Origin: Diphasiastrum complanatum
Taxonomy: Eukaryota > Streptophyta > Lycopodiopsida > Lycopodiales > Lycopodiaceae
Reading direction: 5' to 3'
Assembly (NCBI GenBank): GCA_029204225.1
Contig: CM055111.1
Coordinates: forward strand, 27,439,540 to 27,503,539
DNA: 64,000 bases
Numbering within the stretch: the first letter of the stretch is position 1; each line of letters opens with the position of its first letter. A program made the translations under genes and the position numbers. Below the pieces are notes generated by a model. The model made no database searches, was not told where the DNA came from, and worked only from the letters and a program-made list of their open reading frames with translations. Of the stretch, positions 46,029-58,369 are shown in pieces.

Positions 46029-47450
46029 ATGGAGCAATTATCTTTAGGAGTTCTTCTCATCGAGCAATTCAATGGTGATGGCTTTCACATGCGGAAGTAT
46101 CATATGAAGATGATATTGTTAGAAAAATATTTATGGGATGTGGTCGACGAATTCTTGATCCTACCACAACAAAATGCTGATTTCATAGCCAAATGAAAAT
46201 CCAAAGATGGAAAAGCTTTTGCATTAATATCCATGAATCTCAAAGATTTACAAAAATCTCATATCAATAGCATTGAAACAACAAGCTTGGGATAATCTCA
46301 TAAGTCTATATGAGACCCAAGATGTTAATCACTCATCTATTCTTGCGAAAGAACTTCTTTTCATGCAAGATGTCAGAATTGGCTTTAATCAATGACCATG
46401 TTAATCATGTTAGATCATTAATTGATCAACTTGTTGTAGTCGGATCACCCATTGCTGACAACGATGAGGCCATGACACTCTTAGAAAGTCTTCCCACTTC
46501 CTACGATCATCTGGTCATGCTAATCTCGACACAGCTAGATTTAACAATGTAGAAGATCACCTCAATTCTTCTCTAAGAAGAACTTCTAAGGAAGTCGAAT
46601 GATGTTTCTACATTAGAAAAGCCAATTGCACCATCTTTGAAGAAGAAGTAGCACTTGAAAAAGTCTGCTATCAATACTTCAAAGTTAGATACACATCCGA
46701 CATAGTAGGAAAAGTCAAAACATCAACATACCAAACACTTCTGCAAGTATTTCAAGAAGAAAGGACATGATATAGATGACTGCAAAATCCTAGTAGCTAA
46801 GAACCAACAAGCTCATACTACAGTCACTGATGCTTTAGAAGACAAATCCAATAAAAAACTATTCATTGTCGAATCGAACAGATTTTTAGACTTTGTTTGT
46901 TGGTATCTTGACTCTAGTGTTTTTCCAAAGGCCAAGCTCATAGAGCTAAAGGCATTCTCAAATCTTATTCACTATGATCTTTGTGGCCTGATGCAGACCC
47001 CATCATGCACTGGATCAATGTGCTTCATTACATATATCGATGATTATTCTCGAAGAACTACTGTCATGTTCATCAAGAACAAGTTGAAAGCATGTCTGTG
47101 TTTTCAACAATTCAGATGACTATATGAGAATCAAACAAGAAGGAGGATCAAATCTCTATGCACAGATGGAGGGAAAGAGTTCAATCAAATCTTTGGAAAG
47201 AAGCTATGGATAAAGAGTATTCATCTCTTATCAAGAACCAAACATGGACTATTGTTGAATTGCCTGCCAACAAAAATGTAGGTGATTGCAAATGGATATT
47301 CAGAGTCAAATACAAGGTAGATGGAAGCATCGATCGAAGAAAAGCTCAACTTGTCACGAGAGGGTTTTCTTAGGTACATAATGTCAACTGCACTGAGACT
47401 TTCAGTCTAGTAGTTAAACATTCTTCAATTAGACTTCTATTGTGCTACAA
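46029..47450 (+). pseudogene. Internally deleted copia gag-integrase-RT remnant
   Basis: Starts at ATG 46,029 with FNGDGFHMRKYHMKM, a copia gag of a different lineage from the others here. Gag continues in other frames (ELALINDHVNHVRSLIDQL, LLESLPTSYDHL; a knuckle remnant FCKYFKKKGHDIDDC lacking one Cys). Protease is missing: at about 46,960 it jumps to an integrase core piece (HYDLCGLMQTPS, TYIDDYSR). Soon after TDGGKEF at about 47,150 it jumps to the RT opening (WKEAMDKEYSSLIKNQTW, DCKWIFRVKYKVDGS), which ends at a TAG near 47,373 with traces to about 47,450. Several stops. Dead. Confidence 0.75.
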
Positions 47451-50400
47451 CAGATTTTGAAAAATTATAATATGCTTTTGTCTGTTCTCCACGTACAACA
47501 TACAACAAATCAAACCAAGGATCTAGATTACGAAAAGTACTTGTGACAATTTATTGTCACTAGTAAAATGTTCTTTTTTAGAACACAAACCCATGAACTT
47601 TGTTACCAACCAGAAGGTAATAGTAGCTTGAGATCCAATAATAGTGACATAATTGAAAATTTGATGTTATTGGATGTCAAAGCAAAACTAAAATATCAAT
47701 TGATAACCAAAAGTCTCTCATAGATTCACTCTTATCCATTGTTCACTACTAAATCACCTGAATAACATTGTTTATCTCTCTCTGGGGAAAGATAATAACC
47801 TATATTACATTAACTACTCAATAAAAAAATAAGTGATCTATGACATGTTTATGGCACAACTTTAAATTTAGTTGCACAAGCTTCAAATTAAAATGGTATA
47901 GCGTTCGAATAAAAATTGTCATTTTGTTCAAACATTCAACTTGATATGAGATCCTATCATTTGCCTTCAAATTGAAAAATGAAAGAGGTATAAACCCTTC
48001 AAAATCCATTTTTGGAAAAAAAAAAAATCTTACCTTGCACTTGCAAATTTACTTTTTTTTTCTCACTTTTCTAATATGAAGAAAAAGCCTTAAGAGAGTC
48101 TTCAAGTGAGGTTTTGGAAAATTTCCCTCTTTCTTTGAAAGCAAATAAGCTCTTTGAATGACATTGATCACTACAAATTCCAAAATTGATTATATTGTGA
48201 TCTACATGTTACCCTTCTAGGTAATTGCTCACAACATTTTTTAAGTAACAAGTTTCAAGTTTAGAAATCACACATCGTTCTTTTCAAAAAAAGAACTAAG
48301 ACTATGAATGCTTAAGATGAATATAGTTATGAATTTTGCTAAAAACTTGATACCCATGAATATAAAAAAGTTAAGATGTATGCAATAACGATAATTTTTT
48401 TTTTATCTCCCATGATTTCTTTAAGAATAAAACATCACGTCTCATTTCTACCTTTTATTTCCCCTAAATACAATAAATTTGCGTTAACATCATGTGCAAT
48501 ATGTGCATCACGTGTAGGCCAAGCCAAGGATCGCAAGGCTTGGCATAGTAGTTGAGAGTCGAGGGGTCATGCATTCGCGAGCACGTGTGTTGCTCTTTTC
48601 CAACTCAACTGATCTACAAAGGATATCTATATGTTTTCAATCTTATTCAAACACATTATATCACATATGAATATATAAAAATCATAATGTGTGTCAAGAT
48701 TAAGAAAATCAATATATTATACGAGAGAGATTTTGTGAGTTTTCTCCTCCCTCAACAACTGGGTTCCTATACTAAGACCAAGGCAATAAAACATTATTTT
48801 CCATGGTCATACCAACACAAAATATCACATATATCCTTGACTTAAAGCTGAAGCAATGTGGACATTTAGGCAAACGTCATTTTTATCCTTTTATTCTTGG
48901 ATTTGCATTTTCTTCCTACCATCCAAAGTTTAAAAGCATCCAATTGTCATTCCATGAGGATCCTATTTTTACTATAAAAAAACCATAAAATTGTCGTGCT
49001 TTTTTAAAATTCTCTTTCAAGTTTTTAGGTGGACTGAAGAGGTTCTTCAAGATTGTATTGGTCTTAACTTGACTTGATCTTTTTGAAAATCAAGCACCGT
49101 AAAAAAATTCTATCACACTTGCAAACATGTTGCACATAGTTATATTAACTATACTATAAATGCCAACAAAATGCCTAAAGATTGAAACCTCCTTCTATGA
49201 GGTTAAAATCAAAAGATTGATTCCACTTATGTGCACTTGAGACATAGAAGGCCATAGGCTAGATATATGGGAATTTCGCATACATGGAAATGTATTTGAA
49301 ACTTGCATGTAGTTGTGAGGCTTTGAGATTTTTTTTATGTTGTGGCTACTAGAACCTTGTGTACATATGTACATTAATTTACAAGCTTGTATATAGAGTG
49401 ACCTTGCCTAATGTTGATTCATAGCTTACAAGTAGCAACAATAGACACACTGGACAAATATAAAATTTTTGATGGCAAAAAGAGTGTGTGATGTTAGGAG
49501 AGAATCCGGAAAGACAACACTATCTCAAGAGGAGGACGAAGGAGTATGGAACATGTAAGACAACCATGACTATGGCAATGTGCATGCAACATGGGTTGGG
49601 TCCAAATTGAGTGATGTAGTAGTTGTTGCCATTTTTATTTTGGGGGCAACAGTTCTTTTATCAAAGTGGATAATCACTGTAGCTATCAATGACCAACGAA
49701 AGAACAGACTTTCAAATGAGGACAATCTATGATAACAAGAGGTAATAGCTAATTCAAATAGTAGTTAAATATGGTAGGGGAATCTAAAAATTGCTTGGAA
49801 AGACTGCTTTGGGTGACACTCCTAACATCTTAAAGGAGGCCTATATGAAAATGGCTAAGCCTTAGATCTTACAAATGAGCTAGCATGTTAGCTCTGATTA
49901 CGTCAAGCCTTCAATGAGCCACTCACTTACTATAAGAATTAAGCTAGCTATGGAGCTCAAGTATGGGCCACAAATGCTCTTGGAGTTGATTTTCCAAGAG
50001 ATGCATAAGATGCTCTTGGAAAGAATGTGCATACTGAAAAATGACTTTGTATCTTGACAATGAGTGGATGTACCAAATTCAATCAAAACTACAATGGGAG
50101 GTTGGTGAAGCAAAATTTGTGAACAAGATATCTAGCCCTAGGTCTCAACTCCCCTTATGAGTGTGTGCTAGATTGCATGACACCAAGCTCATGGTGGTGG
50201 CCCCATGGAGAAAGCCAATGTCATGTAGAATGTGCCTTTGTTTTTACTTAATAAGTACGAGCTTGTTGGGGTTGATATTTTTGGCATTGCTTTTGTGAGT
50301 TGTCCAAGTTGAAGACCAAATTCAAATATTTTGGCTGGCACCAAGGTGGGGTATCCTCACGTGCCTCTTTATCATTTACAATTCAATCTGGTTGAGTTGG

Positions 50401-52159
50401 CTCCCACTTTGCCTCTAGATTTTTGAAATGACTTTGCGTTGTAGTTGCTTACCTCATGGATGGTTGTTGATAGGCTATTTGGAAAAATTGATTTTTACTA
50501 TAATGTGATGGATGTTTAGGCTAGTTAATTCCTTGAAGTTGACATTGGTACAATCACGTGTTGGATGAAAAGAGTAGGTTAAATGCTAAATTGAGGAATC
50601 TATTTTATGTCCAGCTCTATCACGATATTCACACAACAACAGATTAGTCACCTTAAGAAGAAAAAAAAATCTCATCAAGGAGAATTTTGTATTAAACTTA
50701 AGCCCCTCCACTTGCAAAATGCGGCCTAGTGGTTGACATCCCTTCTCTCACCTCCAGGTTTGGAGCTCAATTCTCCTCATGTGCACATAAGGGTTTAGCA
50801 ATGAATTGTGGTTTTATACATGTTTGTGAAAATGCTCCACACAAGATGTTGAATGTTGAAAGCTCTACATCTATCCATGTTGCACAACCCATATTGATCC
50901 ACAAGTGACATCTTGCCAGTTCGAACTCATTACAATCATAACTTTCCACATACCAATAAAGAAATTTTTCATGGCTAACGCCAACTCTAGCTAATACCTT
51001 GTTTTTTGTTTCTCATAATAGAAATTTTATAAGCTAACTAGGGTTATTATTTATAGCTTCTACAAAATTGGCCTAATCTTATTCATAGTAAGCTCCTTGC
51101 TATGTCTCATCTTCTCTATCAACCAAGATTCAAGCCATGGTTTCCATCATCATAGGGAACACTCTAGCAACTTGACTTTTGTGGGAGAGCAATGCCTTAA
51201 TAGATAGGTCCACATCTTTTTAGGAACAAATTTATGAACCGGAGTACTATCAAAATATGTTGGATCTCAAGTTGTAGATAGCTACATTTTTTGTGTAACC
51301 TTGTTTTGGCGTCTCATGCCTCTTTGAAAAAAAAAAAACCCCACCAAAATCTTTTACATAAATATAATCATGAGACATAAGGAATCTCAACCATCAAACA
51401 TGCTCCTCTTATTCCCATAGGCAAACTAAAACATTTCCCATAAAAAGACATCTCAAATGCTCTCCCTTTCAAACTAGTATTAGCCTTCATATATTTGCTA
51501 CTCATTTACCTCATATTTGAAAGAGAAAAAGAGTATTATGCATTTTGTATCTTGATAATGCTTGATGACCCTTTAGGACCAATGCTCATCCTTCGTTAAG
51601 TATCAAAGTTTCAATTTGCTCTTCTTCCTAAAGAGCATCAAATGATACAAAAGAATGGTATCCCTCAAGAAGTTATGGGTTGCACATATATTCAGTGGAT
51701 TTCATCACTCTTGAGATCGTAAAATGATTGCAAACAAACAACATGCTGACTAGATATGAATTTTAAGTCCATAGAATTTTTTAAGATTAACTACGGCCCA
51801 TAAAAAGTGTGTAGAGAAGTTGGGGGAATATCCTATAAAAAGTCAAAATGTGTGAGCCATAATTTTTTTTTTTTTTTAGTATTGAGTAGGATGCTTTGCC
51901 AATACTCTTCATTTGGAAAAGTCTTGTTTAGGAATCTTAAGACTGGGTTCAATGATTGTTCACTTACTGCTCAATTAATAATCTTACCATGATTTGATAA
52001 CTATTTTAGTTGTAGCGATTCTCAAAATGATGAGTAATTTTTGATCTTTTAAATAAGTTGAGAGTTTAGATCATTATTTTGAAAAGGTCACTAAAAATAC
52101 ATCTTACATCTTGTCATAGGAAGTTTTTTAATTCTTGTATGTACTTATATGAAGTTTTT
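47451..52159. other. Unrecognised AT-rich stretch
   Basis: About 4.7 kb with only short open frames (at most 97 codons) and no domain, LTR or primer-binding site recognised. A tRNA-like patch at 50,725-50,790 is listed separately; a weaker one lies near 48,535-48,585. Confidence 0.4.
50725..50790 (+). repeat. Possible tRNA-derived SINE head
   Basis: GGCCTAGTGGTTGACA resembles a pol III A box, and about 30 bp on, GGTTTGGAGCTCAATTC resembles a degenerate B box. The spacing is suitable for a tRNA-derived SINE, but no tail or target duplication was found. Confidence 0.25.
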
Positions 52160-52249
52160 TTGTTTACTTGCATGTCCACTTGTGGAATTGAACTCTAGAT
52201 CTTAATGAAATGAGATGAAATGAATTAACCTGATTGTATTGGCGACAAT

Positions 52250-54300
52250 AATATCGCGGGGATTCTGACATGGGTGTCTGATGGATTTTTGAAAATTTTA
52301 TAAGTCGTCGCATTTCGACGCATTGGATTCCGACATCCAAGTAAAAATTCCTAAATTGGACGTCCGATGATTGGGAAACTGTGGCGCCAAACTTGAAGCT
52401 TCTAAAGACCAAGTTAAATAGTCAAATGGAGGGAAAATAGTGCACCCTCCACTGGCCTCCCCCGTCAACTGAATAACTAGTAATAGTAGGCCCTTGAAAA
52501 TGCTCTTGGCTAACATATGAGTAAAAGGGCACCAATGGCAGCTGTCTATGGACATGATGTCAATAACATTCCCACATTGAAAAAAACATTACCCTCAATG
52601 TGGGGATGTATTAAGCAACATCAAATAGGAACAACATTTGTAGCAATTGATTTATGCTTAAGTCTCCCAAGTAACCCCCTCAATAGGTCTGCCATCTCAT
52701 GGAACAAAAAATTGCATTTGGCACCTACGACAACTAGATTGAAGCGTGATTTGAAGAATCGAGTCTAGTTAAAAAGGAAAGAACTTTGGATCATTAGGAA
52801 ATGCAGCCTTGCAAGGAGCCTCATCCTCGACAACAACACACAAGAAGCTCACATTGTATCATGTACATGTTTGGTAGTAGGGATCTGTAAGCGATAAGTA
52901 AAATGACTTAGTTGTTCTCTCATGTCTATCAAAACTTGACATTGATTGTAACTAAACACGAATGGATCAACTCCGTGAAATGGCATTTGATTTATTGGCT
53001 ACACACATAAACAAATCAATAAGTGACGTACATAGATTGACGAACATTATAATAAAAAACAATCATATAAAGTTAACAAACCTCAACGCCTTCCAAATTC
53101 GATGGTTGACCCTCATCTTTTCATCCAAACTTCCACAAATGATTCTCAAAAATGCGTCTTTCATGCATCTTTTGCCTTAGTCCTCTCTAATAGCCTATTG
53201 TGAATATGAAAAAGAAGAATTTATTTTAAAGCCAATAATAACATTGAATTGATCATTTATTTAGTGCAAAGGTCATGAATAGATCCAGTCCCGCTACACA
53301 ACTGCCGCGATTTTCAACATGATCTGCGACAGGATATCGTGCGTTTAATTTTTTTTTTTGGGTTCGTTGGGGTGTCGCAAAACACGTCGGAACAGGGCCA
53401 TCGGAATTCGATGTGCACAATATCCGTCGCACTACAACAGCCAGTCGATGTCGAGATTCTGGACAACCGTCCCGGAAAGCTTAAATCGGCATCGACATGG
53501 ATGTCGGATTTCGACGTCCGATGTGGACATCGGATTGCGACGTCCCACGTGGTCGTCGGATTGCGACGTACAATTCCAACGTGGCATCGTTGACGTGGAG
53601 TTATAGTCTGATGTCCATGTCGGGCGTTGGAATCGGATGTTTGTTGGCAATTTTTTTTAACAAAATGTTGCCTGATGACATCCTGACGAGTGTTTGACGT
53701 CCATTCGATGACAGATAAGTCTACGTCGGATTGCGACGTTCAACGAAATGTCGAATTCCGACATCTGTTAGCGAAGTTTTTACAGGATTGTGTTTGATGA
53801 CGGGTGTCTGACGTCCATCCGACGTATGCCCTACGGATTGTGATGTCGGATTCTGACGTCGCTGAGTAGGTTAAAACAAAATAAAAAATGCGTAAAAAAT
53901 AGCACGTGCATTTTTATTGGGCTGTTCTTGGAAATGTGTTTTTGGAGAGACACTGTTCTTGGTTTGCTTTTGAGGGCAATATTTTTGGATTGCATTGGAC
54001 ATTTGGATCAAATAGCAAGCTAAGCATGAGGTACTTTCTATTCATACATTTCTTCATGCACATTATAAATTGCAATATCTTATTGCATTACTTCACGCAG
54101 ATTATAAATTGCTTTATTACATTACTTCATGCACATTATGGACTGCATTTTGATTCGTATATATGACATTGTTCTTTGGAATTTGACATTGCACATAGTG
54201 GGAAATTCCTAGTTAGTTATCACATTGCACACCTTGGAATCCGACATTGCCCATATTTCGGATTCTGACATGGCATTTCTTGGTGCTTGGTGCAACATTG
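52250..54300. repeat. CpG-rich repeat zone with TCGGATTNCGACGT motifs
   Basis: Words of the form GGATTNCGACRTC on either strand recur near 52,255, 52,321, 53,504, 53,530, 53,556, 53,726, 53,752, 53,845 and 54,254. CpG is abundant here and rare around it. Such clustered short repeats resemble the subterminal repeats of plant CACTA or Mutator transposons, and a CACTA-like coding remnant lies just to the right. Confidence 0.5.
53504..53581. repeat. Three tandem 26-bp units
   Basis: TCGGATT starts at 53,504, 53,530 and 53,556, exactly 26 bp apart. The first half of the unit (TCGGATTKCGACGT) is conserved; the second half varies. Confidence 0.85.
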
Positions 54301-54506
54301 CGCATACGAAAATCAATAACAATACTGTGATCAATTGCAATAATATATTGATAATCTCAATCAATGTATTCAAAATTTTTGCTCAATTCAAGTTTAAATT
54401 AGTTTAGGGCTAGGTTGGATCAGCTAGTCATAATGCATAATATGAAAGAAAATCATATGAAATCAAAGACAAACTATAAGAGTTTAGATTAACTTACCAT
54501 GCTTGC

Positions 54507-55119
54507 TTACAAGCCCACCTTTCCGCTTGAGCCCAGCTTAGGATTGCCTACTCCATGCATCCTAGCTGCCGCGACATCTTTTTGAACATTGTACTTATCT
54601 GGTGTTTTTTTGTCGTTTTCTACTGTGTTCCAATCTACCCTTGAACACCAGTGGGGTTTGGATAACCCATCCCTATAAGCTTGTCGCACCGTATCACGAC
54701 AATGTCTTATCCATAGGCTCATATGTTTATATATTTCTTTCATGTCGAATTCCACATCTTGTGGAAATTCGCCATGAAGGCTACCAACAACCTACGATTT
54801 AAGATCTGAAGATTGATCAGACCATTTTATAAATAATCTATTGCCAAAATAGCATTGGCATAAAGAATGCACTTGTGGTCCATAACCACCCTGCCCTTAC
54901 GATTGGCGATTATATTCCCTTCCGGATCCACGTCGTAGTAGGGATTCGTGGATGACTCTTCGGAAGGGCGGGTGAGGGAGCCATGGCCGCTTGTGAGGGA
55001 TCACCCTCGCCTTGGCTGAGCATCAAATTTTGTAATTCTTCTTTTTGCTCGTTAGTTAGTGTTGCATAAAAATTTGAAACATAAGTTCCCGAGCTCTCAC
55101 CACTACCGGACCTCGACAT
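54507..55119 (-). pseudogene. Decayed En/Spm (CACTA)-like transposon protein
   Basis: On the minus strand, a frame from ATG 55,119 opens with MSRSGSGESSGTYVSNF and LTNEQKEELQNLM and ends at about 54,910. A shifted frame continues (DPEGNIIANRKGRVVMDH), and a third (54,755 to 54,507) has W..VDWNTVENDKKTP, VQKDVAAAR and GNPKLGSSG. The last part resembles the Trp...Arg...Gly-Ser pattern of the plant Ptta/En/Spm transposase domain. No catalytic region was seen. The assignment is tentative; at least two frameshifts are needed to connect the pieces. Confidence 0.4.
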
Positions 55120-55149
55120 GATTACTACATTCATAAGCATACAATACAT

Positions 55150-56000
55150 TACAATGAACCCTAATATATTGAAATGAAATAGAAAATAATAAGTACATAG
55201 CTAGGCTAAAAAGCCAAGCATGTATAAGGTTGCACAAATTTCATAGGAAAAAACACGATTCAGACTTGTGGCTTCTAGCATGGCATAATGACACTCTAAC
55301 TAGCTAGCCTATGTTCAGAAATATCATGAATTACTAGGGATTAATTTTTGGCATATTTCCACTCTCTTGGCCGTGTCCTATTGTCATGACAGTTAGGGTA
55401 TGTTTTGAAATATCATGAATTACTAAAGAATAGTTGCATATTCCTACTCTATTGGCCAGATCGTATTGTCACGCCCGTTTCGCTAGGTGCAAAAATCACT
55501 TAAAAACCTCGTTCTCCATTACATTGTAATGATGTTTCGATTATTTCATTTACTCTCATCTCATCTTACCACACATGGGGGTGGTGTACTGTGCTTGAGA
55601 TGCACTTACCAACCCATGTTTGGTTCATTGTGATCCCAAAGGTTGACAATACCAAGAAACATCTCCTCTCATCTAATCAAGATCTAGAATTGGATTCCAG
55701 TGATAAGTAATACTAGGAAGCATTTCCTCTCATCTCATCAAGATGTAAAAATTGGATTCCACTTAGGTGAACAAGGATAATTCTAAGAAACATTTTGCTA
55801 GTATATTATCTAGATCCAAAACTACATTCTAACCTGGGTGAACAAGGACAAGAAAGTAAAAGTAGTTAGTGGAAGCAAATACAAGAAACAAAAAATTCCT
55901 TCTAACTAGATGTAAAGATCAAAAAAATATCCTATGACCTTGTTTGTCTTGTTTTAAGGACCAGGTGGCAGCAGGATCCCCCAAAATTGCTACTCCTACA
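55150..56000. other. Intergenic, nothing recognised
   Basis: AT-rich DNA between the transposon remnant and the presumed start of host gene 2. A repeated word group (agaaacat/gaagcat, ttcctctcatct, catcaagat, attggattcca) occurs near 55,655-55,700 and 55,715-55,765, about 60 bp apart. Confidence 0.4.
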
Positions 56001-56039
56001 TACAAGTGTCACTAGGGGGTGCTTAAAGATTGCTTGTTC

Positions 56040-56321
56040 CTTTGCATTTCCCTTCCTTCCTTCCTTCCTTCTTTTTCTTCTCTTTTTGGCCTTCCTCTTC
56101 ATAATACATGCATACCAAGCAAAGAGTACGGCTTCATCGGCGATGGCGAGAGAGGTCATGGCGTCATTGCCTGCTTTTGCTCTTTCGCATCTTCAGAAAG
56201 GAAGCGGAGTCTGATGGAAGGAAGGCATATGTGGGGGCAGAGCAGAGGAAGCTGGGAGGCCGTTATAAGATTCTGCAAACTTAAGCTCTTGCTGATAACG
56301 TCAGTTGTTGTCTTGCTGATC
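56040..56321 (+). promoter_or_regulatory. Candidate non-coding first exon (leader) of host gene 2
   Basis: The stretch begins with a CCTT repeat and a pyrimidine-rich block (56,049-56,100) typical of plant leaders, has higher G+C than the flanks, and ends at a good donor (gatc|GTAAGG, GT at 56,322-56,323). The acceptor would be at 58,340-58,341. Other donors are possible, and the transcription start is not known. Confidence 0.4.
56143..56214 (+). CDS. Possible upstream ORF in the gene 2 leader, 23 codons
   Basis: ATG in a strong context (ATCGGCGATGGCG) encodes MAREVMASLPAF and a further 11 residues and stops at TGA 56,212-56,214. That stop overlaps a second ATG (TGATGG at 56,212-56,217) in another frame, which stays open to the presumed donor. 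If the leader is real, these would lower or regulate translation of the main frame. The peptide resembles nothing I know. Confidence 0.3.
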   Translation: MAREVMASLPAFALSHLQKGSGV

Positions 56322-58232
56322 GTAAGGTTTGGACATGACTAGCCTACCAAAACTTCTGGCAAGATCTGATCCGAAATATTTCTGTGTATTTGCACCCCTT
56401 GGAGTGTTGTCTGGTGGAATAATGGCACGGCGATGGCTTCAGTTCTGGAATTCTAGACGCCCAATGCACTGATCCGCTATTGAGAAGTGCAAAGGATCTG
56501 AAATTGTTTCAATGAATGTTGATAGTTTGGTATTGTGATGTAAGGTTTGTTTGTGATGGTGTACCGAGGGTGTAGTCTGGTATGGTGGTCCAGCCTTGCG
56601 GTTACTTTCAAGCGTGAGGCCGATGCAGCCTGCATATTCTAGCGGATCTTTTGTGATGCGCCGCGCCTTAGGTGATCATTCTAGTAACGTTATTGCTTTG
56701 GGGTTTCAACAGCAAGCCTAAAATTTTGATCAAAGACAGCTTGTTGCGGCTGCCTGTTTTCACGTTTTGCAAGGGCAGTTTTGGCTTATGTTGGGGCAGG
56801 CCTTTCAACCACTGCAGCTAATCAGCTAAGCGGATCCTCCTCAGTGCATGCGAAGTATGTCACATGGTTTAGCTTCCAAGGCTTTCTGTTCGCTAATTTC
56901 TTTTTTCCAGTAATTCGTCTTGATTCGCCTTTGACTTGCCGACCTTTTTCTTCTCCCTATAAGACATGGGATTCGTGCTTGTTACATTTTGCAAAGCCGA
57001 AGATGTATCATTAGGATTGGTAGAGTGCCGTTTCTACTCTCGTGTTCTATGTCCTAAATGCGCATTGTGACAATCTGCTCCATCTCATTTTCTATTTAAT
57101 GCTGTTGGTAGGATTCTCTCTCATAAATTGAGAGAGAGGATTTTGAGCACTAAGCAAACTTTCTTGAAGTTAGTGTTCATATCTTTTAATTTTCTCCTGT
57201 CAGATAAGCTCGAGCATAAAATGCTGTAAATTATGTCTGGGTTTTTCCACAATTCCCAGCACCCGATAATTCTTGCAACCTTCTAACCTCAGGGATGCCT
57301 GGTCCAAATATTAAAATAACAGGTCAGCCACACTTCCTTGACAACTTAAAGCTTTTGTGACTGTTGAATTTTAATAAATCTCTAAAGAGTAAAATCAAAG
57401 CATAGTAACCCACTTTTATGTGCATCCAAACCCATCTTAATCTTTATTCCAATGTGGGACAAAATACCAAAGAAAAGAAGAGCACTATGAGGAAGTTGCA
57501 AAAGGGGACTTACAATTTGGACTGTGTCGAAAAGACATTCTACAGACATCTAAGGACATTGAAATGTAGATATTTTTATGCCCATATTAGGGCAATATGG
57601 GAAGACAACTACTGCTTGATAATGTTACCAAATTATCTGTTCATCTTTAATTCAGGACAGAATATTAGGGCACAGAGTATCTTTTGATTAGAAGCTAAGG
57701 AATATTTGCACAGATTTCTTTCCACTGGACTACATGTCTGTGCTGCAAACAATTCTTGATTTTGCAATCTTGTCTCAGGCGAGGCAACTATGTGAGTGGG
57801 TTGTGCTATGGTGGTATTGGGGGCCTTAGATATAGTCCAATGAATTGATCTTGGATGTCTGTGTGTACTCTTGTGGCTTTAGGGTGAGTATAGCTCTTAC
57901 TTTGGCTGGGTTGGTGAGTTTGATGTCTGGATCACCAGTGTATGTTTGGTTAGGGTCCAGGATGATGTAATACTCTCACTGCTTTCAGGTCTAAAAGACA
58001 ACTTGGCTCTGGAGTTGATTACCTCATGCATTGAATGCTTTAGACAACAATTGTCAAGATGACATTGTTATATTATTTCTATGTTCTTTTCTTGCATATT
58101 TTTCCAGAATTTGCGTATTTCAGAAGTTGCAATGCTTTTAGACTAGACTAGTAAAGCAAGCTAACTATAAGACACTTAATGATAAGATGATTCAAAGAAT
58201 GCCATCAACTACCATGTGGGCTTTAGACTTTT

Positions 58233-58322
<90 letters not shown>

Positions 58323-58341
58323 TGTTTGTGGATGACTACAG
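56322..58341 (+). other. Presumed leader intron of host gene 2
   Basis: About 2.0 kb between the candidate donor and the acceptor ACTACAG at 58,335-58,341. AT-rich, without a domain-bearing frame. The acceptor is preceded by an 81-bp CT array. The right end is well supported, the left end is inferred. Confidence 0.4.
58239..58319 (+). repeat. (CT)n microsatellite, 81 bp, before a splice acceptor
   Basis: Uninterrupted CT ending 22 bp before the AG at 58,340-58,341. Translation through it gives a Leu-Ser repeat that is open into the gene 2 frame, but it is most likely intronic. Confidence 0.97.
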
Positions 58342-58369
58342 GGAACTTCAAAGCACCAGTAACTATTTC

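Noticed and set aside
54507-55119. Host gene with an N-terminal Ser/Gly-rich protein
   Set aside because: At least two frameshifts are needed and the pieces resemble En/Spm transposon proteins more than a host gene.
58187-58369. N-terminal extension of gene 2 through the CT array (Leu-Ser repeat)
   Set aside because: A good splice acceptor lies between the array and the conserved start at 58,370, and the family-like N-terminus begins only there.
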